Counted from the stretch's first letter, positions 1 through 5,191 are shown. The stretch: DNA of 7,088 nt from Gammaproteobacteria bacterium (GCA_003645495.1 QNFK01000088.1:1-7088), one strand, 5' to 3'. Numbers and translations are program-made. Notes: generated by a model from the sequence alone, not told the origin.

Positions 1-2
1 AC

Positions 3-50
3 GGATTCATCTATGAACCGTGGCACTGGGCGCAGAATCCGGGTATTTAG
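3..50 (+). CDS. C-terminal end of a probable M15/VanY-type D-Ala-D-Ala carboxypeptidase (partial, 5' end outside window)
   Basis: Only the last 15 codons are present, reading GFIYEPWHWAQNPGI and ending in TAG at 48-50. The EPWHW block matches the C-terminal signature of the M15B (VanY-like) zinc D,D-carboxypeptidases, where the Glu is the catalytic base and the His a zinc ligand. Such enzymes trim the terminal D-Ala of peptidoglycan stem peptides in the periplasm. The tail after the motif is short and lacks the usual RYVG continuation. The assignment rests on one short motif, so the family is likely but the exact enzyme is not known. A long hairpin begins within the stop codon. Confidence 0.6.
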   Translation, partial: GFIYEPWHWAQNPGI

Positions 51-95
51 CCCGAACATTGCAGGAGTGCCGGCCACTCATGCAATGTTCGGGCT
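49..95 (+). terminator. Long inverted repeat abutting the stop codon of the upstream gene; possible terminator without U-tract
   Basis: Bases 49-63 and 81-95 are perfect 15-base reverse complements. After one G-A mismatch a second stem (65-69 with 75-79) closes a 5-base loop, giving about 20 base pairs in all. It starts inside the TAG stop codon. No T run follows on either strand, so it is not a textbook intrinsic terminator. It may protect the mRNA 3' end or act with Rho. Confidence 0.45.
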
Positions 96-196
96 GGCCT
101 GAAAACACCTGTCGACAACGGCCCTGGCACGAAAATCCCGCCCATGAGCAAGATTTTTGGCTCTGGCCGGCAAACTAAAAAACAATGGTTTATGTG

Positions 197-225
197 TTGA
201 CAGGCAGACTGGACGATTAGACAAT
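197..225 (+). promoter_or_regulatory. Sigma70-type promoter of the tRNA-tuf operon
   Basis: A perfect -35 box TTGACA lies at 197-202. After a 17-base spacer comes GACAAT at 220-225, which matches 4 of 6 bases of the -10 consensus. The following AGCCGGC is a GC-rich discriminator of the kind seen at stringently controlled tRNA promoters. An A-rich stretch at about 173-185 could serve as an UP element. Transcription would start near 231-233, about 10 bases before the mature tRNA-Tyr. Confidence 0.75.
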
Positions 226-242
226 AGCCGGCTTGCGTCCGC

Positions 243-327
243 GGAGGGGTACTCAAGCGGTCAACGAGGGCAGACTGTAAATCTGCTGGCTATGCCTACG
301 TAGGTTCGAATCCTACCCCCTCCACCA
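243..327 (+). tRNA. tRNA-Tyr (GTA)
   Basis: The acceptor stem pairs GGAGGGG (243-249) with CCCCTCC (317-323), followed by discriminator A and an encoded CCA (325-327). The anticodon stem GCAGA/TCTGC encloses loop CTGTAAA with anticodon GTA at 277-279. The long variable arm (class II) and the T arm with TTCGAAT are present. At 85 bases it is the normal size for bacterial tRNA-Tyr. It is the first gene after the promoter; E. coli has thrU before tyrU here, and no such gene is seen upstream. Confidence 0.97.
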
Positions 328-611
328 GACATGATTGTGGTGGAAGGTGACGGCACGTTTGGCAGTACATATTTAGTTTTGTTTTGAATTGCCTGATGTT
401 GACGTTTTAGGAAATGCCGCGCGACGCAACCTGGCTTGCTACAGAGTGACTGTGAAAAGGTGGATGCGGTTTCTCTTTAGGGAAGACAAACATTATAGAT
501 TTTGAAAATTCAGACGGTTTGGTTGCTAAGGACTGTCAGAATTTCTTGCGCTCTCAAAAAAGAGTTGCACGTTGAACAAGTAAGACACAAGCAAGAAACA
601 GGCAGGACGAG
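328..611 (+). other. Spacer between tRNA-Tyr and tRNA-Gly
   Basis: This 284-base spacer holds no convincing ORF, tRNA or strong hairpin. A TTGACG at about 399-404 has no matching -10 box. A weak CTCT/AGAG hairpin lies near 551-564. It is presumably removed during processing of the tRNA precursor. It is long for a gap inside a tRNA operon. Confidence 0.5.
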
Positions 612-685
<74 letters not shown>

Positions 686-719
686 TTGGATGGCGGTGCT
701 TGCAGGCCGTGAAGCTATG

Positions 720-794
<75 letters not shown>

Positions 795-865
795 GACTTA
801 ACGGCTGGAATTGGTTTTAGAAGTTGGTTTTTATTTTTTTATTAATAATTTAAGAGACAAAGGTC

Positions 866-940
866 ATGTCCAAAGAAAAATTTGAAAGGCGACGCCAAGT
901 GAATATTTCAGGACTGCCAAATTGGAAGTGCGGCGCGTAA
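866..940 (+). CDS. Candidate 24-aa minigene 1 sharing the EF-Tu N-terminus
   Basis: The frame starts with MSKEKFER, identical to EF-Tu residues 1-8, continues as RRQ, a variable part VNI, and ends SGLPNWKCGA before TAA at 938-940. Upstream AAGAGACAAAGG supplies a modest ribosome binding site. The peptide's second half resembles nothing I recognise. A second copy lies 132 bases downstream. Five of the nine base differences between the two frames are silent third-position changes. It could be a leader peptide, a decoy initiation site, or a non-functional remnant of recombination between tuf copies. Expression is not shown by the sequence. Confidence 0.45.
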   Translation: MSKEKFERRRQVNISGLPNWKCGA

Positions 941-947
941 GGCGCCG
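931..947 (+). promoter_or_regulatory. Hairpin with the minigene 1 stop codon in its loop
   Basis: CGGCGC (931-936) pairs with GCGCCG (942-947) around loop GTAAG, which contains the TAA stop. No T run follows, so it is not an intrinsic terminator. The equivalent hairpin in copy 2 keeps all six pairs. Confidence 0.55.
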
Positions 948-997
948 ATTGAAGTTTAGATACATACGACAACCCGGATAGGAATGGGAAATAGGTC

Positions 998-1072
998 ATG
1001 TCTAAAGAGAAATTTGAAAGGCGACGCCAGACGAGTTTTTCAGGACTACCGAATTGGAAGTGCGGCGCGTAA
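998..1072 (+). CDS. Candidate 24-aa minigene 2 sharing the EF-Tu N-terminus
   Basis: This is the sister frame of the one at 866: MSKEKFERRRQ, then TSF in place of VNI, then the same SGLPNWKCGA ending, stop TAA at 1070-1072. A GGGAA at 986-990 sits 7 bases before the ATG and is a better Shine-Dalgarno than the one in front of tuf itself. Its stop lies 57 bases before the tuf start, the same spacing as between minigene 1 and this one. The constant ends and variable centre suggest that the peptide or its RNA is maintained, but two copies are too few to prove this. Confidence 0.45.
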   Translation: MSKEKFERRRQTSFSGLPNWKCGA

Positions 1073-1079
1073 GGTGTCG
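1063..1079 (+). promoter_or_regulatory. Hairpin with the minigene 2 stop codon in its loop
   Basis: CGGCGC (1063-1068) pairs with GTGTCG (1074-1079). Relative to copy 1, two C-to-T changes turn two G-C pairs into G-U pairs, so the stem is preserved in RNA. The loop GTAAG with the TAA stop is unchanged. Confidence 0.55.
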
Positions 1080-1129
1080 ATTGAAGTTTAGATACATACG
1101 ACAGCCCGGATAGGAATTGGAAAAAGGTC

Positions 1130-2320
1130 ATGTCAAAAGAAAAATTTGAAAGAAACAAGCCGCATGTAAACGTAGGCACGATTGGTCACGTTGACCATGG
1201 CAAGACGACGCTGACAGCAGCGCTGACGAAAGTCATGGCTGAGAAACATGGCGGTGAAGTTAAGGGCTACGATCAGATTGATAACGCGCCTGAAGAGCGA
1301 GAGCGCGGCATCACGATTGCGACGGCGCACGTAGAGTACGAGAGTGACAACCGTCACTACGCTCACGTTGACTGTCCGGGACATGCTGACTACGTGAAGA
1401 ACATGATCACGGGTGCAGCGCAGATGGACGGCGCGATCCTGGTTGTGAGTGCAGCGGATGGACCGATGCCACAGACGCGCGAGCACATCCTGCTGGCGCG
1501 CCAGGTTGGCGTTCCCTACATCGTGGTTTACCTGAACAAGGCCGACCAGGTTGATGATGAGGAGCTTTTGGAGCTGGTTGAGATGGAAGTACGTGATCTT
1601 CTCTCGACCTACGAGTTCCCGGGTGATGACACTCCGATTATTACCGGATCTGCGTTGAAAGCATTTGAAGGTGACACCTCGGAAATCGGCGTTCCTTCCA
1701 TTGAGAAGCTGATTGAAGAGATGGACAGCTACATTCCGGTGCCTGAACGTGCAATCGACGGTGACTTTTTGATGCCGGTAGAGGACGTATTCTCTATCTC
1801 GGGTCGTGGCACGGTGGTAACCGGCCGTATCGATCGCGGTATTGTGAACGTTGGTGACGAGATTGAGATTGTCGGTATCAAGGATACCGAGAAGACCACC
1901 TGTACGGGTGTTGAGATGTTCAGGAAGTTGCTGGACGAGGGTCGTGCTGGCGACAACGTTGGTGTTCTGCTTCGCGGAACCAAGCGAGAAGACGTTGAGC
2001 GTGGCCAGGTACTGGCCAAGCCAGGTTCGATCACACCGCACACAAAGTTTGAGGCTGAGGTTTACATCCTGACCAAGGAAGAGGGCGGTCGACATACGCC
2101 ATTCTTCAAGGGATATCGCCCGCAGTTTTACTTCCGTACGACGGATGTCACGGGTGCTTGCGAACTTCCAGAGGGAACCGAGATGGTCATGCCAGGCGAC
2201 AACGTGCAGATGGTCGTAGACTTGATCGCACCGATCGCGATGGAAGAAGGCTTACGCTTTGCAATCCGCGAAGGCGGCCGCACAGTAGGCGCCGGCGTGG
2301 TTGCGAAGATTCTCGAGTAA
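1130..2320 (+). CDS. tuf: Translation elongation factor EF-Tu
   Basis: This 396-residue GTPase delivers aminoacyl-tRNA to the ribosomal A site as a ternary complex with GTP. The G domain has GHVDHGKT (19-26), the switch I segment RGITIATAH (59-67), DCPGH (81-85) with the catalytic His85, NKAD (136-139) and SALKA (174-178). Domains 2 and 3 follow (about 210-300 and 303-396) and the protein ends VVAKILE, as in full-length family members. The start ATG has only a weak ribosome binding site: GGAA at 1119-1122, 7 bases away, plus AAGG too close to the ATG. It follows tRNA-Thr as tufB does in E. coli. A second tuf copy elsewhere in the genome is likely but cannot be seen. The leader contains two extra copies of the tuf start. 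Confidence 0.99.
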   Translation: MSKEKFERNKPHVNVGTIGHVDHGKTTLTAALTKVMAEKHGGEVKGYDQIDNAPEERERGITIATAHVEYESDNRHYAHVDCPGHADYVKNMITGAAQMDGAILVVSAADGPMPQTREHILLARQVGVPYIVVYLNKADQVDDEELLELVEMEVRDLLSTYEFPGDDTPIITGSALKAFEGDTSEIGVPSIEKLIEEMDSYIPVPERAIDGDFLMPVEDVFSISGRGTVVTGRIDRGIVNVGDEIEIVGIKDTEKTTCTGVEMFRKLLDEGRAGDNVGVLLRGTKREDVERGQVLAKPGSITPHTKFEAEVYILTKEEGGRHTPFFKGYRPQFYFRTTDVTGACELPEGTEMVMPGDNVQMVVDLIAPIAMEEGLRFAIREGGRTVGAGVVAKILE

Positions 2321-2369
2321 CTGAACACGGCACCAGGTAGAAAGAACGGCGCAAAGGTTAAACAGCAAT

Positions 2370-2445
2370 AGGCCAGTAGCTCAATTGGCAGAGCGGCGGT
2401 CTCCAAAACCGCAGGTTGGGGGTTCGATTCCCTCCTGGCCTGCCA
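2370..2445 (+). tRNA. tRNA-Trp (CCA)
   Basis: The acceptor stem pairs AGGCCAG (2370-2376) with CTGGCCT (2435-2441), then discriminator G and encoded CCA (2443-2445). The anticodon stem GCGGT/ACCGC encloses CTCCAAA, with anticodon CCA at 2403-2405. The gene lies 49 bases after tuf and before secE, a common arrangement in Gammaproteobacteria, and is probably cut from the tuf transcript. Confidence 0.97.
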
Positions 2446-2506
2446 TTTGGTTGGCAGGACGAAGGCATCGCAAATTAAGCAGTAGTTTGCAAAAGCGACT
2501 CTGAAT

Positions 2507-2556
2507 ATGTGCGGTAAGGCATCGTAGGAGCCCGCCTCGGCGGGCGATAGCGGTTA
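2507..2556 (+). repeat. REP-like palindromic element, copy 1
   Basis: The element reads ATGTGCGG, then GCATCGTAGGAG, then a GC hairpin (2530-2536 with 2539-2545), then CGATAGCGG. GTAGGAG before the stem and GCGATAG after it are typical of REP elements of Pseudomonas and related bacteria, which are mobilised by RAYT transposases. It lies between tRNA-Trp and secE, where its hairpin may also separate RNA processing products. Confidence 0.7.
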
Positions 2557-2560
2557 CAAA

Positions 2561-2613
2561 ATGTGCGGAAAAGCATTGCGAGATGCCCGGCAGAACGGGC
2601 GATAGCGATGACG
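2561..2613 (+). repeat. REP-like palindromic element, copy 2 (diverged)
   Basis: It begins ATGTGCGG 54 bases after copy 1 and ends GGGCGATAGCGATGAC. The stem GCCCG (2585-2589) / CGGGC (2596-2600) closes a 6-base loop. The GTAGGAG head has decayed to GCGAGAT. The two copies form a direct pair just before the secE ribosome binding site. Confidence 0.6.
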
Positions 2614-2628
2614 AAAGGAATGATTTAG

Positions 2629-3009
2629 GTGGCAACAACACAAGAAACAAGCGAGTCGGGTGTCCTCGACATTCTGAAGCTGCTGGCTGCGGCCGGTGTT
2701 CTCGTGGGTGGCCTTTACGGTTACTACTATTATCTTGAATGGTCACTGCCGCTGCGAGTATTGCTCGTGTTGGGTGGCCTGGCCGCCGGTATCGTCATCG
2801 CGATGACCAGTGCGCAGGGGCATCGATTGTGGGCCTTTATACAAGGGTCGCGTGTAGAGATACGCAAGGTCGTTTGGCCGACGAAACAGGAAACTACGCA
2901 GACGGCAATTGCTGTTTTCGTATTTACATTAATTATGGCGTTGTTCTTCTGGGGCCTGGACTCGTTCCTGCTCTGGCTGACACGTACGCTGGTCGGTTCT
3001 GCCGGCTAG
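2629..3009 (+). CDS. secE: Preprotein translocase subunit SecE
   Basis: SecE clamps SecY in the SecYEG inner-membrane channel. At 126 residues it has the long three-helix form of Gammaproteobacteria (E. coli 127). Hydrophobic segments lie at about 14-35, 42-60 and 92-118. Before the last helix is the conserved cytoplasmic stretch EIRKVVWPTKQET (78-89), the family's signature. The start is GTG at 2629, with AAAGGA at 2614-2619 ending 9 bases upstream; no other start fits so well. nusG follows after 28 bases, so the pair forms the usual secE-nusG operon. Confidence 0.97.
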   Translation: MATTQETSESGVLDILKLLAAAGVLVGGLYGYYYYLEWSLPLRVLLVLGGLAAGIVIAMTSAQGHRLWAFIQGSRVEIRKVVWPTKQETTQTAIAVFVFTLIMALFFWGLDSFLLWLTRTLVGSAG

Positions 3010-3037
3010 TTGCAGACGAATTTAAGGGGAAAGACTG

Positions 3038-3571
3038 GTGGCGTTACGTTGGTACATCGTCCACGCCTATTCCAATTTCGAACACAAGGTAAAGGCCTCG
3101 CTGCAAGAGCGCATAGCGCTGGCAGGCCTGGAAGAGAAGTTTGGTGACATTCTCGTTCCAACCGAAGAAGTGGTCGAGATGAGGGAAGGACAGAAACGGC
3201 GCAGTGAGCGCAAATTCTTCCCGGGCTATGTCCTGGTACAGATGGAAATGGATGACGAAACCTGGCACCTCGTAAAGGAAGTGCCCAAGGTATTGGGTTT
3301 CATCGGTGGATCAAGTGACAAACCAGCGCCGATAACGGAAAAAGAAGCCGACCAGATTCTGAATCGAGTTCAGGAAGGCGTCGACAAACCGCGGCCGAAA
3401 GTATTATTTGAACCCGGCGAGCTGGTACGAGTCACAGATGGCCCGTTCAACGATTTCAGCGGCGTAGTAGAACAAGTCAACTACGAAAAAAGCCGCCTGC
3501 AGGTAGCAGTACAGATTTTAGGCCGCTCGACCCCGGTAGAACTGGACTTCGGCCAGGTAGAAAAAGGCTAA
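3038..3571 (+). CDS. nusG: Transcription termination/antitermination factor NusG
   Basis: NusG binds RNA polymerase through its N-terminal NGN domain, suppresses pausing, and uses its C-terminal KOW domain to contact Rho or ribosomal protein S10. The 177-residue product starts MALRWYIVHAYSNFE, with KFFPGYVLVQ at 59-68 and the KOW domain at about 125-175 (GELVRVTDGPFNDFSG). The start is GTG at 3038, preceded by AAGGGGA at 3024-3030 with a 7-base gap. It is complete and ordinary for the family. Confidence 0.98.
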   Translation: MALRWYIVHAYSNFEHKVKASLQERIALAGLEEKFGDILVPTEEVVEMREGQKRRSERKFFPGYVLVQMEMDDETWHLVKEVPKVLGFIGGSSDKPAPITEKEADQILNRVQEGVDKPRPKVLFEPGELVRVTDGPFNDFSGVVEQVNYEKSRLQVAVQILGRSTPVELDFGQVEKG

Positions 3572-3618
3572 ACAGAAAGAACAGCCACACAGATTAAGTT
3601 TGAAATCACGCTCTTAAA

Positions 3619-3667
3619 ATGTGCGTGCCGGCATCGTAGGAGCGGCTTTAGCCGCGATAGCTTTGCC
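3619..3667 (+). repeat. REP-like palindromic element, copy 3
   Basis: It contains ATGTGCG, GCATCGTAGGAG, the palindrome GCGGCTTTAGCCGC (3642-3655) and GCGATAGC. It shares both flanks with the copies before secE. This is the closest of the three to the classical Pseudomonas REP. It lies after the nusG stop codon and may stabilise or mark the end of the secE-nusG mRNA. Confidence 0.75.
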
Positions 3668-3700
3668 AAAAAAGAAGACAAGGCAAAAAGCAAACAGGAT

Positions 3701-3734
3701 CGCATCCAACACCGCGAAAGCGAAAAAAGATGCG
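3701..3734 (+). promoter_or_regulatory. Nested hairpin with GAAA tetraloop in the nusG-rplK spacer
   Basis: CGCATC (3701-3706) pairs with GATGCG (3729-3734). Inside lies CGC-GAAA-GCG (3713-3722), a GNRA tetraloop. The outer 3' arm overlaps GCGCC (3732-3736), which could instead pair with GGCGC (3768-3772). This is probably part of the rplK leader RNA; its function is unknown. Confidence 0.35.
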
Positions 3735-3752
3735 CCCCTAAGTTAAAACATA

Positions 3753-3781
3753 CGAGGAGCCCTAACCGGCGCTTGAACTCG
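3753..3781 (+). promoter_or_regulatory. Probable L1-binding translational operator of the rplK-rplA operon
   Basis: CGAG (3753-3756) pairs with CTCG (3778-3781), and AGC (3758-3760) pairs with GCT (3771-3773). The asymmetric internal loop between the stems has G on one side and TGAA on the other. The blocks GGAGCC and CTTGAA match, as I recall it, the L1-binding region of 23S rRNA (helices 76-78). In E. coli, L1 represses its own operon by binding such a mimic upstream of rplK. The operator ends against the rplK ribosome binding site (AAGGA 3783-3787), so a bound protein would block initiation. Confidence 0.65.
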
Positions 3782-3794
3782 AAAGGAAAACAAA

Positions 3795-4229
3795 ATGGCT
3801 AAGAAAGTAACTGGCTATATAAAGCTGCAGGTTCCTGCAGGCCAGGCAAATCCAAGTCCACCGGTTGGACCCGCATTGGGCCAGCATGGCGTTAACATTA
3901 TGGAGTTCTGCAAGGCGTTTAATGCAGAAACTCAAGGTACGGAATCCGGCTTACCGATTCCCGTCATCATTACTGTCTACAGCGATCGTAGTTTTACATT
4001 CATTTGTAAGACACCACCCGCTGCAGTGTTGTTGCGCAAAGCCGCTGGCCTCAAAAAAGGCTCAGGCGAACCGAACACTAATAAAGTGGGTAAGGTAAAT
4101 CGTGCGCAGCTGGAAGAAATTGCGACGACGAAAATGCCGGACCTGACAGCAGCTGATATGGACGCCGCAGTGCGTACCGTTGCTGGCACTGCCCGCAGCA
4201 TGGGTATTGACGTTGAGGGAGTGAACTAA
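3795..4229 (+). CDS. rplK: 50S ribosomal protein L11
   Basis: L11 binds the GTPase-associated region of 23S rRNA at the base of the L10-L12 stalk and takes part in factor binding and the stringent response with RelA. The product has 144 residues (E. coli 142). The N-terminal domain has the proline-rich PSPPVGPALGQ (20-30) and the C-terminal RNA-binding domain has PPAAVLL (74-80) and GTARSMG (131-137). ATG at 3795 has AAGGA 7 bases upstream. Its stop TAA shares one base with the rplA start (TAATG), which implies translational coupling. Confidence 0.99.
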   Translation: MAKKVTGYIKLQVPAGQANPSPPVGPALGQHGVNIMEFCKAFNAETQGTESGLPIPVIITVYSDRSFTFICKTPPAAVLLRKAAGLKKGSGEPNTNKVGKVNRAQLEEIATTKMPDLTAADMDAAVRTVAGTARSMGIDVEGVN

Positions 4230-4924
4230 TGGCTGCTTTAAGCAAACGCAAAAAGCTTGCGCGTGAAAAAGTCGATCCGAATACGCACTACTCAATCGAT
4301 GACGCGCTGACCATGGTTAAAGAGCTGGCAACCGCGAAATTCCCGGAAAGCATCGATGTGTCGGTAAACCTCGGCGTTGACCCACGTAAATCTGACCAGG
4401 TCGTGCGTAGTTCGACGGTATTGCCGAATGGCACGGGAAAAAATGTGCGAGTAGCAGTTTTTGCCCAGGGCGAAAATGCCGAGAAGGCGAAGAAAGCCGG
4501 TGCGGACATTGTCGGTTTCGAAGATCTCGCTGAGACAATCAAGGGCGGCGAAATGAATTTTGAGGTTGTAATTGCCACTCCGGATGCCATGCGCGTTGTT
4601 GGCGCCCTGGGTCAGATTCTCGGGCCACGCGGCCTGATGCCGAACCCAAAGGTTGGCACGGTAACCGCTGATGTGGAAACAGCCGTAAAGAATGCTAAAG
4701 CAGGACAAGTACGTTATCGCACAGACAAGGCGGGGATCATTCATTGCCCGATAGGTCGCGCTGACTTCGATATTGCTGCTTTAAAAGAAAACCTTGTTGC
4801 CTTGCTGACGGACCTTCAGAAGTCCAAACCAGCTTCTGCAAAAGGTGTGTTTTTGAAGAAACTGACCGTGTCATCAACGATGGGCCCGGGAGTTTCTGTC
4901 GATCAGGCGACTGTTGACGCCTGA
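4229..4924 (+). CDS. rplA: 50S ribosomal protein L1
   Basis: L1 forms the mobile stalk that guides deacylated tRNA from the E site and represses its own operon. The product has 231 residues (E. coli 234). Conserved blocks are NLGVDPRKSDQ (47-57), the domain II signature LGPRGLMPNPKVGT (131-144) and the C-terminal STMGPG (216-221), which belongs to the RNA-binding face. The start overlaps the rplK stop by one base and no separate strong ribosome binding site is needed; GAGGGAG within the end of rplK lies nearby. The last residues of the E. coli protein are missing, a common length difference. Confidence 0.99.
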   Translation: MAALSKRKKLAREKVDPNTHYSIDDALTMVKELATAKFPESIDVSVNLGVDPRKSDQVVRSSTVLPNGTGKNVRVAVFAQGENAEKAKKAGADIVGFEDLAETIKGGEMNFEVVIATPDAMRVVGALGQILGPRGLMPNPKVGTVTADVETAVKNAKAGQVRYRTDKAGIIHCPIGRADFDIAALKENLVALLTDLQKSKPASAKGVFLKKLTVSSTMGPGVSVDQATVDA

Positions 4925-4968
4925 TTGAGTGGTTTTGTGATTTCGCCCTCGGGCGGGATTGCGGAAAA

Positions 4969-4986
4969 AGTCGGAGCAATCCGATT
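4969..4986 (+). promoter_or_regulatory. GCAA-tetraloop hairpin before the L10 box
   Basis: TCGGA (4971-4975) pairs with TCCGA (4980-4984) around a GCAA tetraloop; a G-U and an A-T pair extend it outward. The 13-base block AGTCGGAGCAATC recurs 89 bases later after the L10 box. Confidence 0.5.
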
Positions 4987-5057
4987 GTCGTCGAAGACCG
5001 CAGGAGGTTGGGATGAACCCCACCCTTAATATTTTCCTGCGCAGATGGTGTTACCTG

Positions 5058-5074
5058 AGTCGGAGCAATCTGGC
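5058..5074 (+). promoter_or_regulatory. GCAA-tetraloop hairpin after the L10 box
   Basis: TCGGA (5060-5064) pairs with TCTGG (5069-5073) around the same GCAA tetraloop, with two G-U pairs replacing Watson-Crick pairs of the first copy; G5059 with C5074 extends it. Confidence 0.5.
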
Positions 5075-5191
5075 GACGGTTACCCACTGTCGACAGTCAG
5101 AGCGACTCGCAGAAGTTTGCGGGAATCCCTGACAAAAAGGGGGTAAGGCTGGTCCTTACCTGTGTGTGTAACCGTAAGCCAGGAGAAATTC

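Larger units (their letters stand above)
866..997 (+). repeat. Tandem 132-bp repeat, copy 1 (tuf start region plus downstream segment)
   Basis: This unit is followed directly by a second copy at 998-1129. The two differ at 14 of 132 positions (about 89% identity by my hand alignment). Each begins with an ATG and eight codons almost identical to the tuf start, then a 24-codon frame, a hairpin around its stop codon, and a shared tail leading to the next ATG. A third copy of the first 23 bases is the real tuf start at 1130. Sequence upstream of the first ATG is unrelated and T/A-rich except for the last few bases. Confidence 0.95.
998..1129 (+). repeat. Tandem 132-bp repeat, copy 2, ending at the tuf start codon
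   Basis: This is the second unit of the tandem repeat. Its tail (about 1099-1129) is the immediate untranslated leader of tuf. Changes relative to copy 1 cluster at third codon positions of the small reading frame, in the middle of that frame, in the 3' arm of the hairpin, and just before the next start codon. The period is a multiple of three, so all three ATGs share one frame. Stops TAA and TGA in each unit (plus TAG in copy 1) prevent fusion to EF-Tu. Confidence 0.95.
4925..5191 (+). promoter_or_regulatory. L10 leader: autoregulatory leader RNA of rplJ-rplL
   Basis: The segment GTCGTCGAAGACCGCAGG (4987-5004) and CCTGCGCAGATGG (5036-5048) match the E. coli L10(L12)4 binding site as I recall it; CGCAGG (4999-5004) pairs with CCTGCG (5036-5041). 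Inside, GGT and GGG (5006-5012) pair with CCCACC (5019-5024) with one bulged T. The box lies about 190 bases before rplJ, as in E. coli. Downstream, ACGGTTAC (5076-5083) can pair with GTAACCGT (5168-5175) over a long distance, enclosing a 7-bp hairpin (5142-5148 with 5154-5160) and the 12-base palindrome ACTGTCGACAGT (5086-5097). Such pairing ends near the rplJ ribosome binding site and could carry the repression signal. Confidence 0.8.

Noticed and set aside
120..168. Imperfect inverted repeat GGCC...GATTTT before the tRNA promoter
   Set aside because: Pairing is broken by several mismatches and gaps; too weak to call as terminator.
811..850. T-rich stretch after tRNA-Thr as a terminator or a tuf promoter
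   Set aside because: No stable hairpin precedes the T run. AATAAT at 844-849 resembles a -10 box but no -35 box stands at proper spacing. A weak tuf promoter here remains possible.
861..1129. CRISPR array or phage/transposon interpretation of the tandem repeats
   Set aside because: Only two units with no spacers, no terminal inverted repeats and no transposase or integrase nearby.
850..1179. Minus-strand 109-aa frame with 44-residue internal repeats
   Set aside because: It is the antisense of the tandem tuf-leader repeat. The repeat length is a multiple of three, which keeps the frame open. Differences between units are mostly amino-acid changing in this frame, unlike the + strand frame, and no promoter or ribosome binding site is evident.
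1133..2095. Minus-strand 320-aa frame opposite tuf
   Set aside because: Shadow of the highly biased tuf codons; no family resemblance.
2381..2746. Minus-strand 121-aa frame ending in GIEPPTCGFGDRRSAN
   Set aside because: Antisense of tRNA-Trp and the secE start; a common false gene call.
5162..5191. Upstream in-frame GTG start for rplJ
   Set aside because: It has no ribosome binding site and would add ten residues absent from L10 proteins; ATG 5192 has a good AGGAG.
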